DNA of 64,000 bases from Sapria himalayana (GCA_029783825.1 JAREIK010017098.1:93783-157782); one strand, 5' to 3'. Counted from the stretch's first letter, positions 1 through 11,844 are shown. Translations and numbers: made by a program. The notes: a model not told the origin generated them from the letters alone.

Positions 1-420
1 TCTAATTGTTAATTTGCTGTGGTATTTTTGTAAGACTAAGAAGAGAAAATATTAAACTATTGATGATGCTGTTTTTTGTTCTTCTAATTTGTTAATTGCT
101 GCTGTTTTTGTAGGGTTAATTTAGCCACTAAATTGAAATTTTCTAAGTTGTTTAGTCACTGGTTTACCTGTCTGAGGGAGACTATATTGGCAGGAATAAG
201 AAGTGAAATTGTTAATTTATTGTTGCTGCTGTATTTTACAGGATTAAGAAGTGAAAATTTTAAACTGTTGATTGTGCTGTTTTTTGTTGATTTTGCTGCT
301 GTTTTTTGTCTTTTTAAATTGTTAATTTTACTGTTGTATTTTTGCAGGATTAAGATGTGAGTCGATGGTGCTGTTTTGTTTTTTTAATTGCTTTTGTTTT
401 TGTAGGGTTAATATTGCAGT
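1..420. repeat. Degenerate tandem repeat, about 100-bp units, intron-like
   Basis: Three to four imperfect units recur. Each contains a GGATTAAGAAGTGAAAATT-like block, then TTAAACTGTTGATTGTGCTG, then a T-rich stretch ending in TTTTTGTAGGG or TTTTTGCAGGA. Block starts are near 34, 241 and 346. The ends resemble plant 3' splice sites (polypyrimidine plus CAG or TAG), so this may be a tandemly multiplied piece of intron. The short open frames inside are not convincing as protein. Function unknown. Confidence 0.45.
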
Positions 421-1189
421 TTATATATATAGTGATCTCGAAAAGAACACTTAATTATAAGTTGATTAGTTGGTTTATTTGCCTACTTCCCGAGTTGGTT
501 CTTTCTAGTGGCAGACAATCAAGTTACATTCTAGACTGATCACCTGGCTCTGTGGGTGATCAGAAAACTTGCAGTGAAGCCGTAGAACACATATATAACA
601 CGGGCTCAGATGCGGTTTAATGATTGATTTATCTGTTATAGTCTGGTTTCTTTCTTAAGTGAATTTTCTCATAATTTATTGAGAGCTATGAAAAAAGTCT
701 TAGGCCTTGCTGCAGCTCGTGAAAAGCCGAAAAAGACAGAGCATTTCCAATTTAAAAGGCGCAACAAAGAAAACGAGAGTGAATGAAATGTATACAAAGA
801 AGACATTTCTGCTAAAAATTAATATGTGTTGTAAAAGCATAATAAGGGACAAAGGGCATAAGGTAGATAAGTTATACTGTAGGCGTGCTCGTTTTCTTTA
901 CATATTGCAGTCATAACCACTAGAGCATATAAAAGAAGAAGGAGGATGTTTGATAAACACACGGAAATGACGCGAATTATAGGACGTGGGATACGGGGAA
1001 GACGCGAAGACAGATGATGAGTACTGGATACGGCCGAACAATACAGGAAAATTAAAAGAAAAGATGGACTGAAAATAGAGGCTGATCAAGTGGCCAAACA
1101 ATGTAGAACAAAGCCTCCAGCTTATTTTAGTTAAAATCTATTTTATAAAATGAATAAATGCTTATTTGATAAAGATATTTAAAATCCAA
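421..1189. other. Stretch with no recognised gene
   Basis: AT-rich sequence with only short open frames and no recognisable domain. The last part may be 3' UTR of the LINE whose tail follows, but I cannot align it by eye with the other LINE 3' UTRs. Confidence 0.4.
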
Positions 1190-1312
1190 CATGTTAGCTA
1201 GTAGGCTTAAGGTTAGGATGGGTGTAAGAGGGCTAAGGGTAGATGTAGGTTGTAAAAATGGTATTCCTCTGCCAAAAGAGAGGGTTATTAATAATAAAAC
1301 AAACTTTAAAAA
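1190..1312 (+). mobile_element. LINE-Z: 3'-terminal fragment of an L1-type LINE
   Basis: It carries the 3' end signature shared by all LINE tails in this window: a GGGTGTAAGAGGG-like block, TTGTAAAAATGGTATTC, a GCCAAAAGAGAGGG block, TTAATAATAAAAC, then an A-rich tail that runs into the AAGAATAAG array. The same sequence occurs in reverse complement at the 3' ends of LINE-C, -D, -E and -F. No coding sequence is seen upstream, so this is a strongly 5'-truncated copy or an eroded one. The left boundary is approximate. Confidence 0.7.
1266..1283 (+). other. LINE-Z 3'-terminal hairpin
   Basis: CCTCT and AGAGG can pair around the loop GCCAAAAG. It lies just upstream of the TTAATAATAAAAC end block. 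The homologous position in LINE-D, -E and -F also pairs, with changed but complementary bases. Confidence 0.5.
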
Positions 1313-2942
1313 ACTATAGTAAAAAGAATAAAAAGTTTTAAAAGAATAAGAAGATTTAGAAAAATAATAAAAATAAGAAGAATAAGAAGAATATAAAGAA
1401 TAATAAGATTAAGAAGAATAATAAGAATAAGAAGATAAAAAAGAATTTAAAGAATAACTTGAATAAGAAGAAAAAGAAGAATAAGAACAATAAGAACAAT
1501 AATAATCATATGTATAAAAGATAAATAAGAAGAATATGAAGACTAAAAAAAGAAGAATAATATGAATAATAAGAATAAAAAGAATAAGACGAATAGGTAG
1601 AATAAGAAGAATAGGTAGAATAAGAAGAATAAGATGAATAAGAAGAATAAGATGAATAAAAAGAATAAGAAGAATGAGAAGAATTAGTTGAATTTGAAGA
1701 ATATGCAGAATTAGAAGAATAATAATAATAATAAGAGTAATAAGAATAGAAGAATAAGAAGAATAAGAAGAATAAGAAGAATAAGAAGAATACGAAGAAT
1801 AAGAATAATAAGAAGAATAAGAAGAATACGAAGAATAAGAAGAATAATAAGAATACAAATAATAATAAGAATAAGAATAATATGTCGAATAAGAATAATA
1901 AGAAGAATAAGAATAATAAGAAGAATAAGAAGAATAATAAAAATAAGAGAATAAGAAGAATAACAATAATAATAATAAGTATAATAATAAGAAGAATAAA
2001 AGAATAAGAAAAATAAGCATACTAAGAAAAATAAGAAGGATAACAAGAATATGAAGAATACGATGAATAAGAAAAATAGAATAATAAAAAGAATAATTAG
2101 AATAAGAATAATAAATAGAATGTGAAGAATAATAAGAATAAGATGAATAAAAAGAATAATAAGAATAAAAAAATAAAAAGAATAAGAAGAATTATAAGAA
2201 TCAAAAAATAAGAAGAATTCTAAAATAAGATGAATAATAAGTATAGGAAGAATGATAAGAATAAGATGAATAAAAGAATAATAAGAATAAAAAAATAAAA
2301 AGAATAAGAAGAATTATAAGAATCAAAAAAATAAGAAGAATTCTAAAAATAAGATGAATATAAGTATAGGAAGAATAAGAAGAATAAGAATAATAAAAGA
2401 ATAATAAGAATAAGTAGAATAATAAGAATAAGTAATTTAATAAGAATAAGTACAATAATAAAAATAATCAGAATATGAAGAATAAGAAGAATAAAAAGAT
2501 AAGAATAAGAAGAAAGAAGAATAAGATGAATAAAATAATAAGAAGAATAAGAAGAAAAGAAGAATAAAAGAATAAAAGAATAAAAAGAATAAAAAGATTA
2601 TGAGAATAAGAAGAATTTAGAAGAATAAGAAGAATAAGAAGGATAAGAAGAATAAGGAGGATTAGAAGAATAAGAAGGATAAGAAAAATAAGAAGGATAA
2701 GAAGAATAATAAGGACAATATGAATAAGAAGAATAAGAAAATAAGAAGAATAAGAAGAATAAATAGAATAACAAGAATAAGAAGATTAACTATAATAATA
2801 AGAATAAAAAATTAATAAGAATTAAAAGATCAAGAAGAATTATAAAATAAGAAGAATAAGAATAATAAAAATAATAATAATAATAATAAGGAGAATAAGA
2901 AGAATAATAAGATTAGGAAGAATAATAATAATAATAATAATA
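1313..2942 (+). repeat. Microsatellite array 1, (AAGAATAAG)n, purine strand on plus
   Basis: About 1.6 kb of imperfect 9-bp units (AAGAAT, AATAAG and AATAATAAG variants). It starts at the A-rich tail of LINE-Z and stops at the 5' end of LINE-A. One strand reads without stops in all three frames as Tyr-Ser-Ser, Ile-Leu-Leu or Leu-Phe-Phe repeats, which explains the long apparent minus-strand open frames. These are not genes. Confidence 0.9.
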
Positions 2943-3030
2943 AGCAGCTCTAAGAACTATGAGAGAAAGTTTGAATTTTAGAAAGAGAACACTCCATTTT
3001 GAGGAAGAAAGTTGTGGTTTTGAGCTTTAA

Positions 3031-4014
3031 TTGGAGGAAATTGATTATCTTGCTCACAATAAATCATTTTCTAATACATATCAATTATCTGCCTCACCAA
3101 ATATGCAAACCTCATACATAAAAGCATATTCTCTTAAAATTTTTTACAGAGGAAGTTCACCTCCATGTGTGGATGAAGAAAAATTGGAATATATACGAGC
3201 TACCCATGAGAACATTCAAATGGACATTAGAATTCAATGTGAGAGAAGAAAACCAACTCTCCTTGGTATTGTTTCTTCTACCCTAATTACCCATTGATTT
3301 CTTTAATAAGCTCTCACTCTTCTCTATCTCTAAAGTCATCAGCAATCCTCTATTAATGAATTGAGCCACTGCCACCCTTACTAGACCAAGTGTGGAAAGG
3401 GTATGCATTAAGGTAAATTTCAAGCTACTATCTCGCAAAAGATATGGATTGGGCAGAACAAAGAAATAGGCTTATGGCAGCTTATCATACCTGAACAATT
3501 CACTAGCTTTTGTGGACAGTATAAGAAAAGGGGGCCTACAATAGAGAATTGTATGGCTGAATCTTGGGATAATAAGAACACAGAGAGTTTGGCAAGGAAA
3601 AAAAAGAAATGGGTGTGCAAATCCATAAATAAAAAAGAGCAGCTCAATGAGGAAGGTAAGGATATATCTAAAATTGTGAATGCTCCTATAAAAAATTGTA
3701 TTCAGAATAAATATGTTATTTCAACAAAATCTGCTCCTATTCTAACAAAAATTGTTAATAATAAGAAAATTCAAACTTTGAATGAAACTAAAACAGAAAA
3801 AATCACAAACATGATGGATAAAATCAAAGTCCTAGTGATTGGAAATAGAAAACCTAAAAGACTATTAAACACAGAAGACATGGAGGGGTGGTTTTTTGGT
3901 TCTAAAGTTTCTGAAATAGAAACTAAAGCTGCAATGAGATTATTCCTACAAAACCAAGTCATCCTTCACAGTCTAAGGATGACACAGACATATAATAGAG
4001 GAGCGCAGAAATAA
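3031..4014 (+). pseudogene. LINE-A ORF1 (RNA-binding protein) remnant
   Basis: Decayed version of the plant LINE ORF1 protein, expected to coat the LINE RNA. The N-terminal piece (3031-3297) aligns only loosely with LINE-B ORF1. Around 3370-3440 the LTRPSVERVC-like segment matches ITRPSVTRIC of LINE-B. The knuckle near 3510-3553 is recognisable as C-x2-Y-x4-P-x4-C, so the second Cys and the His of CCHC are lost. The 3553-4014 frame is the lysine-rich C-terminal tail. The DUF4283 middle part has been deleted, and several stops and frameshifts interrupt the rest. It cannot make a working protein. Confidence 0.65.
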
Positions 4015-4199
4015 TTAATAGGAAATGGGCATTAGAATAATTGAAAATCATAAGCTTATATTTTCCATATATTGAGAAGGAGGGAAGAGCTGAGATGTAG
4101 AGTTTTAACCACATTAAAAAGACAAGAAATACAACAAACACTTAAACAAAAACTATGACACTAAGTGTAAAACTAGAGCTCAACTAAAATTCTCAATTA

Positions 4200-4737
4200 A
4201 TGTTTATATACTTATTCTAGAATAATAGGGGGAATAGAAAATTCCCCATCCCTAACCAGACTAAAAAAGATAATAAAAATAAATAAAATTTCACTTTTAA
4301 TGTTAGCTGAACAATTGGTAGATAATAAGCCGCTAGAGGATTTTAAGAATAAGTTAGGTTTCACAAATTCTTGCTCTAATAAAGCTAGAAAAATATGGGT
4401 AATGTGGAAAAACTATATGGATATCTTAATGATCGAGGAATTCGATCAAATAATAAATCTTAGCCCAAATTAAAATAATCACATAATTATATCAGTAGTT
4501 TATGCCAGTAATTTTAAAGAAAAAAGGAAAGAGCTCTAAAAAATCATCAAAGATATAGATTTAAAAAACACTCCCTGAATAATAGGAGAAGACTTTAATA
4601 CTATTAGAAATGCAACAGAAAAAAAGGCGGCAGACCAGTAAATCTATAAGCTAGTGATCACTTCAATGAAGCAATCACTAGATGCAATTTATTAGAGGCT
4701 AACTTTATAGGCTCAAAGTTCACACAGACTAATAATA
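4200..4737 (+). pseudogene. LINE-A ORF2 endonuclease N-terminal remnant
   Basis: It starts at ATG 4200 with an MF-x-x-L-F-W-N-x-R-G-like opening, as in the ORF2s of LINE-B and LINE-F. A segment near 4570-4620 reads PxIIGEDFNTIRNAT-like, matching the GGDFN active-site block of AP-type endonucleases, with a stop where Trp is expected. A segment near 4670-4720 matches AIARxNLLExxFIGS. Coding similarity ends inside the codons for the conserved WCNNW block, where the sequence turns into AAGAAT repeats. No reverse transcriptase follows. Confidence 0.7.
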
Positions 4738-6536
4738 AAAGAATAAAAAAAATAAGAAAAATAAGGAGAATAAAAAGAATAAGAGGAATAAAAAGAATAA
4801 AAAGAATTAGAAGAATAAGAAAACTAAAAAGAATAAGAAGAAAAGAAGAAAAAAAATAAGAAGAATGAAAAGAAAAAGAAGAATCAGAAAAATAAGAAGA
4901 ATTAGAAAAATAATAAAAATAAGAATAAAAATAAGAATTTCTAGAATAAGAAGAATAAGAAGAATAATAAGAATAAAAAGAATAATAAAAAAAAGTAGAA
5001 TGATAAAAATAATAAGAATAAGAAAAATTTTAAAAATAAGAAGAATAAGAAGTATAAAAGAATAAGGAAAATAAGAAGAATAAAAAGAATATAAAGAATA
5101 ACTATAATAAGAAGAATAAAAAGATAAAGAAAATTAAGACGAATAATAATAATAAAAAGAATAAGAAGAATAATTAGATCAAGAAGAATAAGAAGAATAA
5201 GAAGAATAAGAAGAATAAAAATAATAAAAAGAAAAAAAAAGAATAACAAGAATAAGAAGAATAAGAACAATAAGAAGAATCCGAAGAATAACAAGAATAA
5301 GAAGAATGAGAAGAATAAAAAGAAAAAGAAAAATAAGAATAAAAAGAAGAATAAGATAAAATGAAGAATAATAATAATAATAATAAGAAAAATAAGAAGA
5401 ATAAGAAGACTTAGAAGAATAACTATAATAAAATGAATAAGAAGATTAAGAAAAATAATAAGAATTATATGATAAAGAAGAATAAGAAGAATAAAAAGAA
5501 TAAGAAGAAAAGAAGAGAAAGAAGAATAATAAGAATAAGAAAAATAAGAAAATAAGAAGAATAAGAAGAATAAGTAGAATAAGAATAATAAGAATAATAA
5601 GAAGAATAAGATAAAAGAAGAAGAATAATAATAATAATAATAAGAAAAAGGAAAATAAGAAGAATAAGAAGACTTAGAAGAATAACTATAATAAAATGAA
5701 TAAGAAGATAAAGAAAACTAATAAGAATTATAAGATAAAGAAGAATAAGAAGAATAAAAAAATAAGAAGAAAAAAAGAGTAAGAAGAATAATAAGAATAA
5801 GAAAAATAAGAAGAATAAGTAGATTAAGAGAATAAGAAGAATAAGAATAATAATAAGAATAAGAATAATCTAAAAATAAAGAAGAATAAGAAGAATAAGT
5901 AGAATAAGAGTAAAAATTAAAAAATATAGAATAACAAGAATAAGAATAATAAGAACAATAAGAAGAATTAGAAGAATAAGAATAATAAGATAAATACGAA
6001 GAATAAGAAGAATAAAATAAGAATAAAATAAGAATAAAAAAATAAGAAAAAATAAGATTAAGTAGAATAATAAGAATAAGAAGAATAAGAAGAATAAGAA
6101 GAATAATAAGAATAAGAAGAATAATGAAAATAAAAAAATAAGAAAAATACGCAAAATAAATAAAATAAGAATAATAATAATAATAATAATAATACGAAGA
6201 ATAAGAAGAATAAGAAGAATAAGAAGAATAAGAATAATAAGAAGAATAAGAAGAATAAGAAGATTAAGAAGTATAAAAAATTAAGAAGAATAAAAAGAAT
6301 AAGATGAGTCAGAAAAAAAGAAGAATAATAAAATAAAAAAAAATAAGAAGAATTAGAATAATAATAAGAATAAGTAAAATAATAAGACTGAGAAGAATAT
6401 GTAGAATAAGATGAATAAAAACAATAAATATAATAAGTAGAATAAAAGAATAAAAAGAATAAAATAAATAAAAATATTAGAAGAATATGAATAATAATAA
6501 GAATAATAAGAAAAAGTAGAACAATTTGGAAAAAAT
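4738..6536 (+). repeat. Microsatellite array 2, (AAGAATAAG)n
   Basis: About 1.8 kb of degenerate purine-rich units, including runs of AATAAT. It lies between the broken 3' side of LINE-A and the 5' end of LINE-B, in the same strand orientation as both. Two segments (about 5340-5520 and 5610-5790) are near-copies of each other (each with AATAATAATAATAAT, GACTTAGAAGAATAAC, ATAATAAAATGAATAAG), showing internal duplication of a few hundred bases. Confidence 0.9.
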
Positions 6537-6598
6537 GCTCTCAACTTCTAGAGAGAGAAAGTGCATTTTTAGAGAGAGAGATCTTCATTTTTGAGTGA

Positions 6599-8130
6599 TT
6601 GATGCTCAAATTGAAGCCAAGAATGGAGAATTCTGAATTGCTCTCCAATAAAAAATCATTTTCCTCATTATCCAAAGGGACTGAGAGGTTTTTTCTGAAG
6701 CTTGATGCTAAACATGAAGCGCCTGTGGTTTTATTTTCGAAGGATGAATTACAGAAGCTCGAAGAATCCTTCGAGCTCACTCTAATCGGGAAGTTCTCCC
6801 ATGGACGCCCTGAATTCAAAGCTCTACATGATTTTTTCATGACATTAAAGCTACGGTTAGTGGTGAAGCTGGTATGGTATGATGGAAAACACGCCTTCTT
6901 CCAGTTCAAGGAAGAATAAGACTTCCGACGCATTTGGCTTAGAGGACAGTGGGACATTAAAGGCTTCCCCATGCGAGTCTTCAAGTGGTCGCCAAGCTTC
7001 ACACCCCAAGAAGATCTATCTCATGCCCTGGTATGGATTAACTTACCGAAACTCCCTTTACATGTTTTTTAATAAGTCATCTCTCTACTCCATTGCTTCA
7101 TACTTTGGCAAACCATGGATACTAGATGAAGCTACTATGTGCATCACTAGACCAAGTGTCACTAGAATCTGCGTAGAAGTTGATTTAAAACTTACTCTGC
7201 CGAATAGAATTTGGGTTGGAATAGACCTCAATAATGGATTCTGGCAAGAGGTGCTTCCAGAATCCATGCCACCCTACTGCTTAACTTGTAGCAGGATGGG
7301 ACATGAGGAGGCAACTTGCATGGTGATAGGGAAAAAAGATGGGGCAAGGAAGTCATAGGGAGGAGGGGAGAAAAAAATAGGTTGTGAATGGGTGAAAAAA
7401 TTGCAGAACATAGGAGATAGGGAGAGGACAGAGATGAGGAAGGAAGGAGCTCTCATGGTGCAGGGGAGGTAGGAGAGGAACTAGAAAAGAATAAGACTGC
7501 AGAGGGCTATAAGGAGGTGAGTAGAGAGGGAGTAGAAGTGGGCTTAACAGAGAAGAAAAGAATAATCTAGTGGAGGAAGGAATAACAGAAGAAGAATTGA
7601 TGCACGTAAATGAAGGGAAATTAGAGATGAGCTTAAAAATGCAATGTATTAGGAAGTGGCTCCAAGATTCAGCAAAAGGGGCAAATATAATAGAGACAGT
7701 AGGATCATAATTTACAAAGGTTCTGGAAGCTAGAGAAAAGAAAAGAGAGATGAGAAGTGAGATTAGATTAAAGGGCAGCATAAAAGCATACAATTGGGCA
7801 GAGGATGATATTCTCTCCGAGGAGGAATCTGAATCCAAAAGCTGGCCATATTTAAGCTACTGAAAGGAGGATAACAAGTAGATATTGAACTCCTCAAAAG
7901 ATGATTTAAACTTAAAGAATAATAAAATAGCAAAAAGCATCTCATTAAATAGAGAAAAAGCTTTGGAAAAGATCAGAGAAATGGGGAAAAGCTTAGAAAA
8001 AAAACAAATGTTCAGCAACCTAGAGCAAGCCACACCTAGCTCTAGCAAACCTCAAAGAAACATGAAAAAAAATTTAAATACGAAGTATGACTCAAAACGC
8101 ACCACGAGAGCACAAGCAAGATATAACTAA
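6599..8130 (+). pseudogene. LINE-B ORF1: DUF4283-like plus CCHC zinc-knuckle protein
   Basis: ORF1 of plant L1 LINEs is an RNA-binding protein that packages the element RNA. The first frame (6599-6919) holds the DUF4283-type region (LTLIGKFSHGRPEFKAL, LVVKLVWYDGKHAFFQF). A frameshift near 6916 moves reading to 6879-7358, which carries NKSSLYSIASYFGKPW, ITRPSVTRICVEVDL and the knuckle CLTCSRMGHEEATC (C-x2-C-x4-H-x4-C). A stop at 7356 ends that frame. The rest to 8130 is a lysine/glutamate-rich C-terminal tail broken into short frames, the last being 7885-8130. It ends just before the ORF2 ATG. The family is recognised with good confidence from domain order and from LINE-E and LINE-F homologues. 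Confidence 0.8.
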
Positions 8131-8132
8131 AA

Positions 8133-11100
8133 ATGTTTAACACCCTATATTGGAATTTAAGAGGAGTGGCTAACACTCCAACACTAAATAGATTAAGAAA
8201 ACTAATTAAAATTCATAAGATTAAAATTGCATTCTTAGTAGAACCAATGGTAAAAAAAACACAACGAGATAAATACAAGTGGAAAATTGGTTTAGACAAA
8301 GCCTTTTCTAATTCAAAGGGTAACTTATGGGTATTGTGGAATAACTCAATAAAAATTGATATAATTGCAGAGGCGGAACAAATAATCTATCTCAAATTAG
8401 GAAGTCAATCAGAAATGTTTATCTTAGTGGTGTATGCGAGAAACATAAAGGAAGATAGGAAAACATTATGGCAAGAAATGCTAGCTCTAGCGGCATTGAA
8501 GCTTCCATGGATTATTTGAGGAGACTTCAATGTAATTAGAAATGCCAATGAGAAAAGAGGAGGTAGGCCTCCACATCAATCGGCTCTTGCACAGTTTAAT
8601 GAGGTTATAGCCAATGAGAGCCTAATGGAGGCAAGCTTCCTTGGCTCAAACTAAACATGGTGTAATAACTAGAAAAGAAGAGGAGCCATCTGGTCGAGAC
8701 TGGATCGAGTCTTATTCAACTCAAAATGGATAGACAATCTGGGGGGAATAATGGTAAAACACCTAAGCAGAACATGCTCGGATCATAGCCCGCTATTGAT
8801 AACACTTAAAAAAAGTTAAGGGAAGTCTAAAGGTTTTAAATTTCAAAATATGTGGGGAATACATAAAGAATTTGATGATATTATCAAAGATGCTTGGGAA
8901 AAGCCTATTTCAGGCAACCCTATGCAAATCCTAGCTAAGAAGCTTCGAAATCTTCGGATGAAATTATGCAAATAGAATAAAGAGGTCTTTGGAAATATTA
9001 ACAAAAAAGTACAAGAAACAGAACAATAAGTGGTCAAATTAGAAATAGAACATGAACAAAATCAGGATGATACCTCAAGAATAAAAGTTAGTAAGGCTAA
9101 AGCAGAACTAAGGATGAGATTGCATATGGAAGAGGTCTTTTGGAAACAAAAAGCAAGAGTCAAGTGGTTAAAAGATGGAGACAATAATACGAAATACTTT
9201 AATATGATTGCTAAAATTAGAATTCATAAACAAAAAATAAAGGGATTAAAAGTAACTAATGGAAAATGGACTTATAAAGAAGAAGAAATTAAAAACGTAC
9301 TAGAAGATTATTTTAAAAAAACTTTTATGTGAGCCATACAGAACTAGAAGGGATACATTAATTCAAAACATCGAGAAAAGAATCTCAGAAGATGATAATA
9401 AATTATTAGAAGCATTACCTACGGAAGAAAAAGTAAAGAAAGCAGTATTCGCCTCAAATAAAGATAGTGCAGCAGGCCCTGATGGTTGGAATAATGGATT
9501 CTTTCAACCCAGCTGGCCGATTATTAAAAAAGAATTAATTGCTGCCATTTCCTAGATCTTCTCTGGGGTAGAAATTAACAAGGCATGGGCTAATTCTTAT
9601 ATTGTTTTGGTTCCTAAGAAGGAAAACTCACATACTGGAGAGGACTATAGGCCAATCAGTTTATGTAATACAACTTATAAAATCCTGGCAAAAGTTCTTC
9701 AGATTAGGCTCAGCATGATTCTCCCTAATATCATTTCAGTAGAACAATCAGGGTTCTTTAAAAATAGGCTGATGATGGAAAACATCAAGCTAGCCTCGGA
9801 AATGATTAAAGAATTAGGAGTTAAAACTAGAGTCCATAATTTAATTCTAAAATTAGACTTGTCTAAAGCATTTGATAGAGTTGAATGGGAAACATTATGC
9901 TATTTAATGAGAAAATTGGGATTCTCGGAATTCTGGATAGATTTAATATATAGATACATTTCTAGTACATGGGTTAAAATACTTATAAATGGACAAGAGA
10001 GTAGGGAATTTAAAACATCAAGAGGTCTTAGACAAGGGGACCCACTCTCCCCTTCTTTATTTAATATATACCTGGAACTCTTCATTGTAAATTTAAAAAA
10101 AGAAGCAAGGGAGGGAAAAATCCTCGTGTATAAGCAACCAAGAAATACCCCTATCGCGAGCCACTTGGCATATGTAGACGATATTATTATTTTCTCTAAT
10201 GCTAACAGTAGTTCCATGAGAAACATGATGAAATTGCTAAATATCCTAGAAGAAGAAACCGGGTAGCTACTGAATAAGAATAAGTGTCAATTTATGATAT
10301 CAGAAAAAACCTCGGAGGACACCGTCCAAAAAATAAAAATTATCACAGGATTTACGCAAAAGAAAGGTGCATTAATGTACCTTGGGTGTCCGATTTACGA
10401 GGGTAGATTGAAAGGAGAATACTTAGTTTTCCTAGTAGAAAAGATTAGACAAAAGATTGCAGGCTGGAAGGAAGATCTGCTAAGTATGTCAGGAAGAATT
10501 ACATTAATTATCCATGTACTGCAAAGTTCACTGGCACATGTTTTAATGTCCTTACAGCCTCCAAAGACTATTATAAGCAAATTAGAAAAAGAAATGTCTA
10601 ATTTTCTATGGGGTAAAAAGAATGGTAAAAATAAACTTCACGGGAAAAAATGGTCAGAATTATGTTACCCAGTGGAGGAAGCTGGATTGGGCTTTTCAAA
10701 ATTGAATGATATAGCCAAAGCTTGGGCCTGTAAAAACTAGTGGAAGATAAAGGATAACAAAAATGGTAGCCTTTGGAAAGATTACATAAAAGCTAGATAT
10801 GGCCTTGGTAACAATGCCTTTAACACCCCAAAAAGAGCATCAAAAAGCTGGAAATTAATGTACAAGCAATGAGATATAGTGGAAAATCATTCTATTTTAG
10901 TTAAGAGCGGATGGAAATGGACTCTAAATGCACAAGGAAAATTTACATTAAAAAGTGCAAAAGAACTAGTGAGAAATAAAAAAAATTTCTCAAGAAATTT
11001 ATGAAATAACTTGGGTCAAGGAGCTTCCACAGAAGATGAATATCTTTATGTGGAAACTGATCTCAGAAGCCATTCTAGATGATGAGAATATCCAAAAGAA

Positions 11101-11643
11101 AGGAATAAAACTAGCATCCAGATGTGAATGTTGCAATCTAGAAATTGAGAGCGTGGATCACTTATTTTCAAGAGGAAAGATAGCTGAAAAGGTATGAGGT
11201 AGATTAGAAATGGATGCAGACCTAGAAAAAGGCCATGGATCTCTTACATAAAGATTAAAAAACTAGGGGAGAAATAAAACAATAATTAAAATATTAAAAT
11301 GGATAAGGAACTATATACCACATATCGTAGTCTGGTGTATATGGAAAGCTAGAAATAATAGTAGATTTGAAGGTACTCAAATGAAAACTATAGATATATT
11401 AGAAGAAATCAAGAATAAATTTGCATTTATCTATGCCTGTAGCCCTATAAAGTTGAGAAGTTCTAGAATGGATGAGAATAGGAGAAAAGAATGGGGACTC
11501 TCAACAAGAATAAAGAAGATTCCAGAGATTAAAATAATTAGATGGGAAAAGCATAGCAGCTTTTGGTTGCTCCCCAATGTGGACAGCAGCCTTCTATTGT
11601 GCACACACCCTAGACTACTTTTGTGCACTTCTAAATTACATTA
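8133..11643 (+). pseudogene. LINE-B ORF2: endonuclease, reverse transcriptase, RNase H region
   Basis: ORF2 performs target-primed reverse transcription. The AP-type endonuclease starts at ATG 8133 (MFNTLYWNLRG) with the EPMV block. The WIIGGDFN site has Gly changed to stop at 8517-8519. The Y-T-W-C-N-N-W block has two stops, and SDHSPLL is recognisable near 8780. The connector (9030-9332) is open, then the frame shifts. The reverse transcriptase (about 9440-10740) has [32 protein letters not shown] and AYVDDIIIF, the last with Val in place of the usual Ala. A zf-RVT-like region follows at about 10990-11200 (CECC...H). RNase H is cut: only a LNTDGS-like remnant near 11575-11590 is seen, and the following codons are unrelated. 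At least eight stops and one frameshift are present. Confidence 0.88.
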
Positions 11644-11844
11644 AGTAAGACAGACACTGCAGAAACTTATAAAACAAACCACACCAAAACTAAACCATTT
11701 CACATAACCAAATCAGTACAAATCTCATATAGACTTGGAATTTATAATGCTGGAGATACGCATGTCGGTTCATCTTGTTTTAGATATCATTGCTGCTAAG
11801 AAAAATGCAAAAGAAAAGAAGGAAAATAGAACAACCAAAACTTT
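11644..11844. other. Short spacer with no recognised gene
   Basis: Non-repetitive sequence between the broken end of LINE-B and array 3. It does not align by eye with the LINE 3' UTRs. The array orientation reverses across this spacer, so a rearrangement breakpoint probably lies here or slightly to the left. Confidence 0.4.

Larger units (their letters stand above)
2943..4737 (+). mobile_element. LINE-A: 5' part of an L1-type LINE
   Basis: It begins with the 5' leader shared with LINE-B and LINE-E (CTCT...GAGAGAAAGTTTG-like), directly after array 1. It keeps ORF1 remnants and roughly the first 180 codons of the ORF2 endonuclease, then changes abruptly into array 2. LINEs are normally truncated at the 5' end, so a copy that has its 5' end and lacks its 3' end needs a second event such as deletion or recombination. 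Confidence 0.8.
6537..11643 (+). mobile_element. LINE-B: L1-type LINE, 5' complete, 3' end lost
   Basis: Its 5' leader (CTCTCAACTTCTAGAGAGAG) matches that of LINE-E (CTCTCAATTCTAGAGAGAG) and starts directly after array 2. ORF1 (6599-8130) and ORF2 (from 8133) follow in the usual LINE order. The element is recognisable into the RNase H region near 11585 and then stops matching; the 3' UTR, terminal hairpin and tail found in the other copies are absent. Many stops and frameshifts make it dead. Confidence 0.9.

Noticed and set aside
1409..2046. Long minus-strand open frames rich in Tyr-Ser or Leu-Ile, also at 4941-5294, 5870-6154, 11735-12112, 13168-15212, 52651-54338 and 60604-63238
   Set aside because: They are translations of the TTCTTATTC repeat, which has no stop codon in any frame on the pyrimidine strand. 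Several frames overlap the same bases, and none has a domain.
1313..2942. Array considered as a centromeric or telomeric satellite
   Set aside because: The unit is a degenerate 9-mer, not the plant telomere repeat TTTAGGG, and too short and irregular for a typical 150-180-bp centromeric satellite.
6541..7002. 153-codon minus-strand frame over LINE-B ORF1
   Set aside because: Shadow of the plus-strand ORF1, which has clear homologues in LINE-E and LINE-F.
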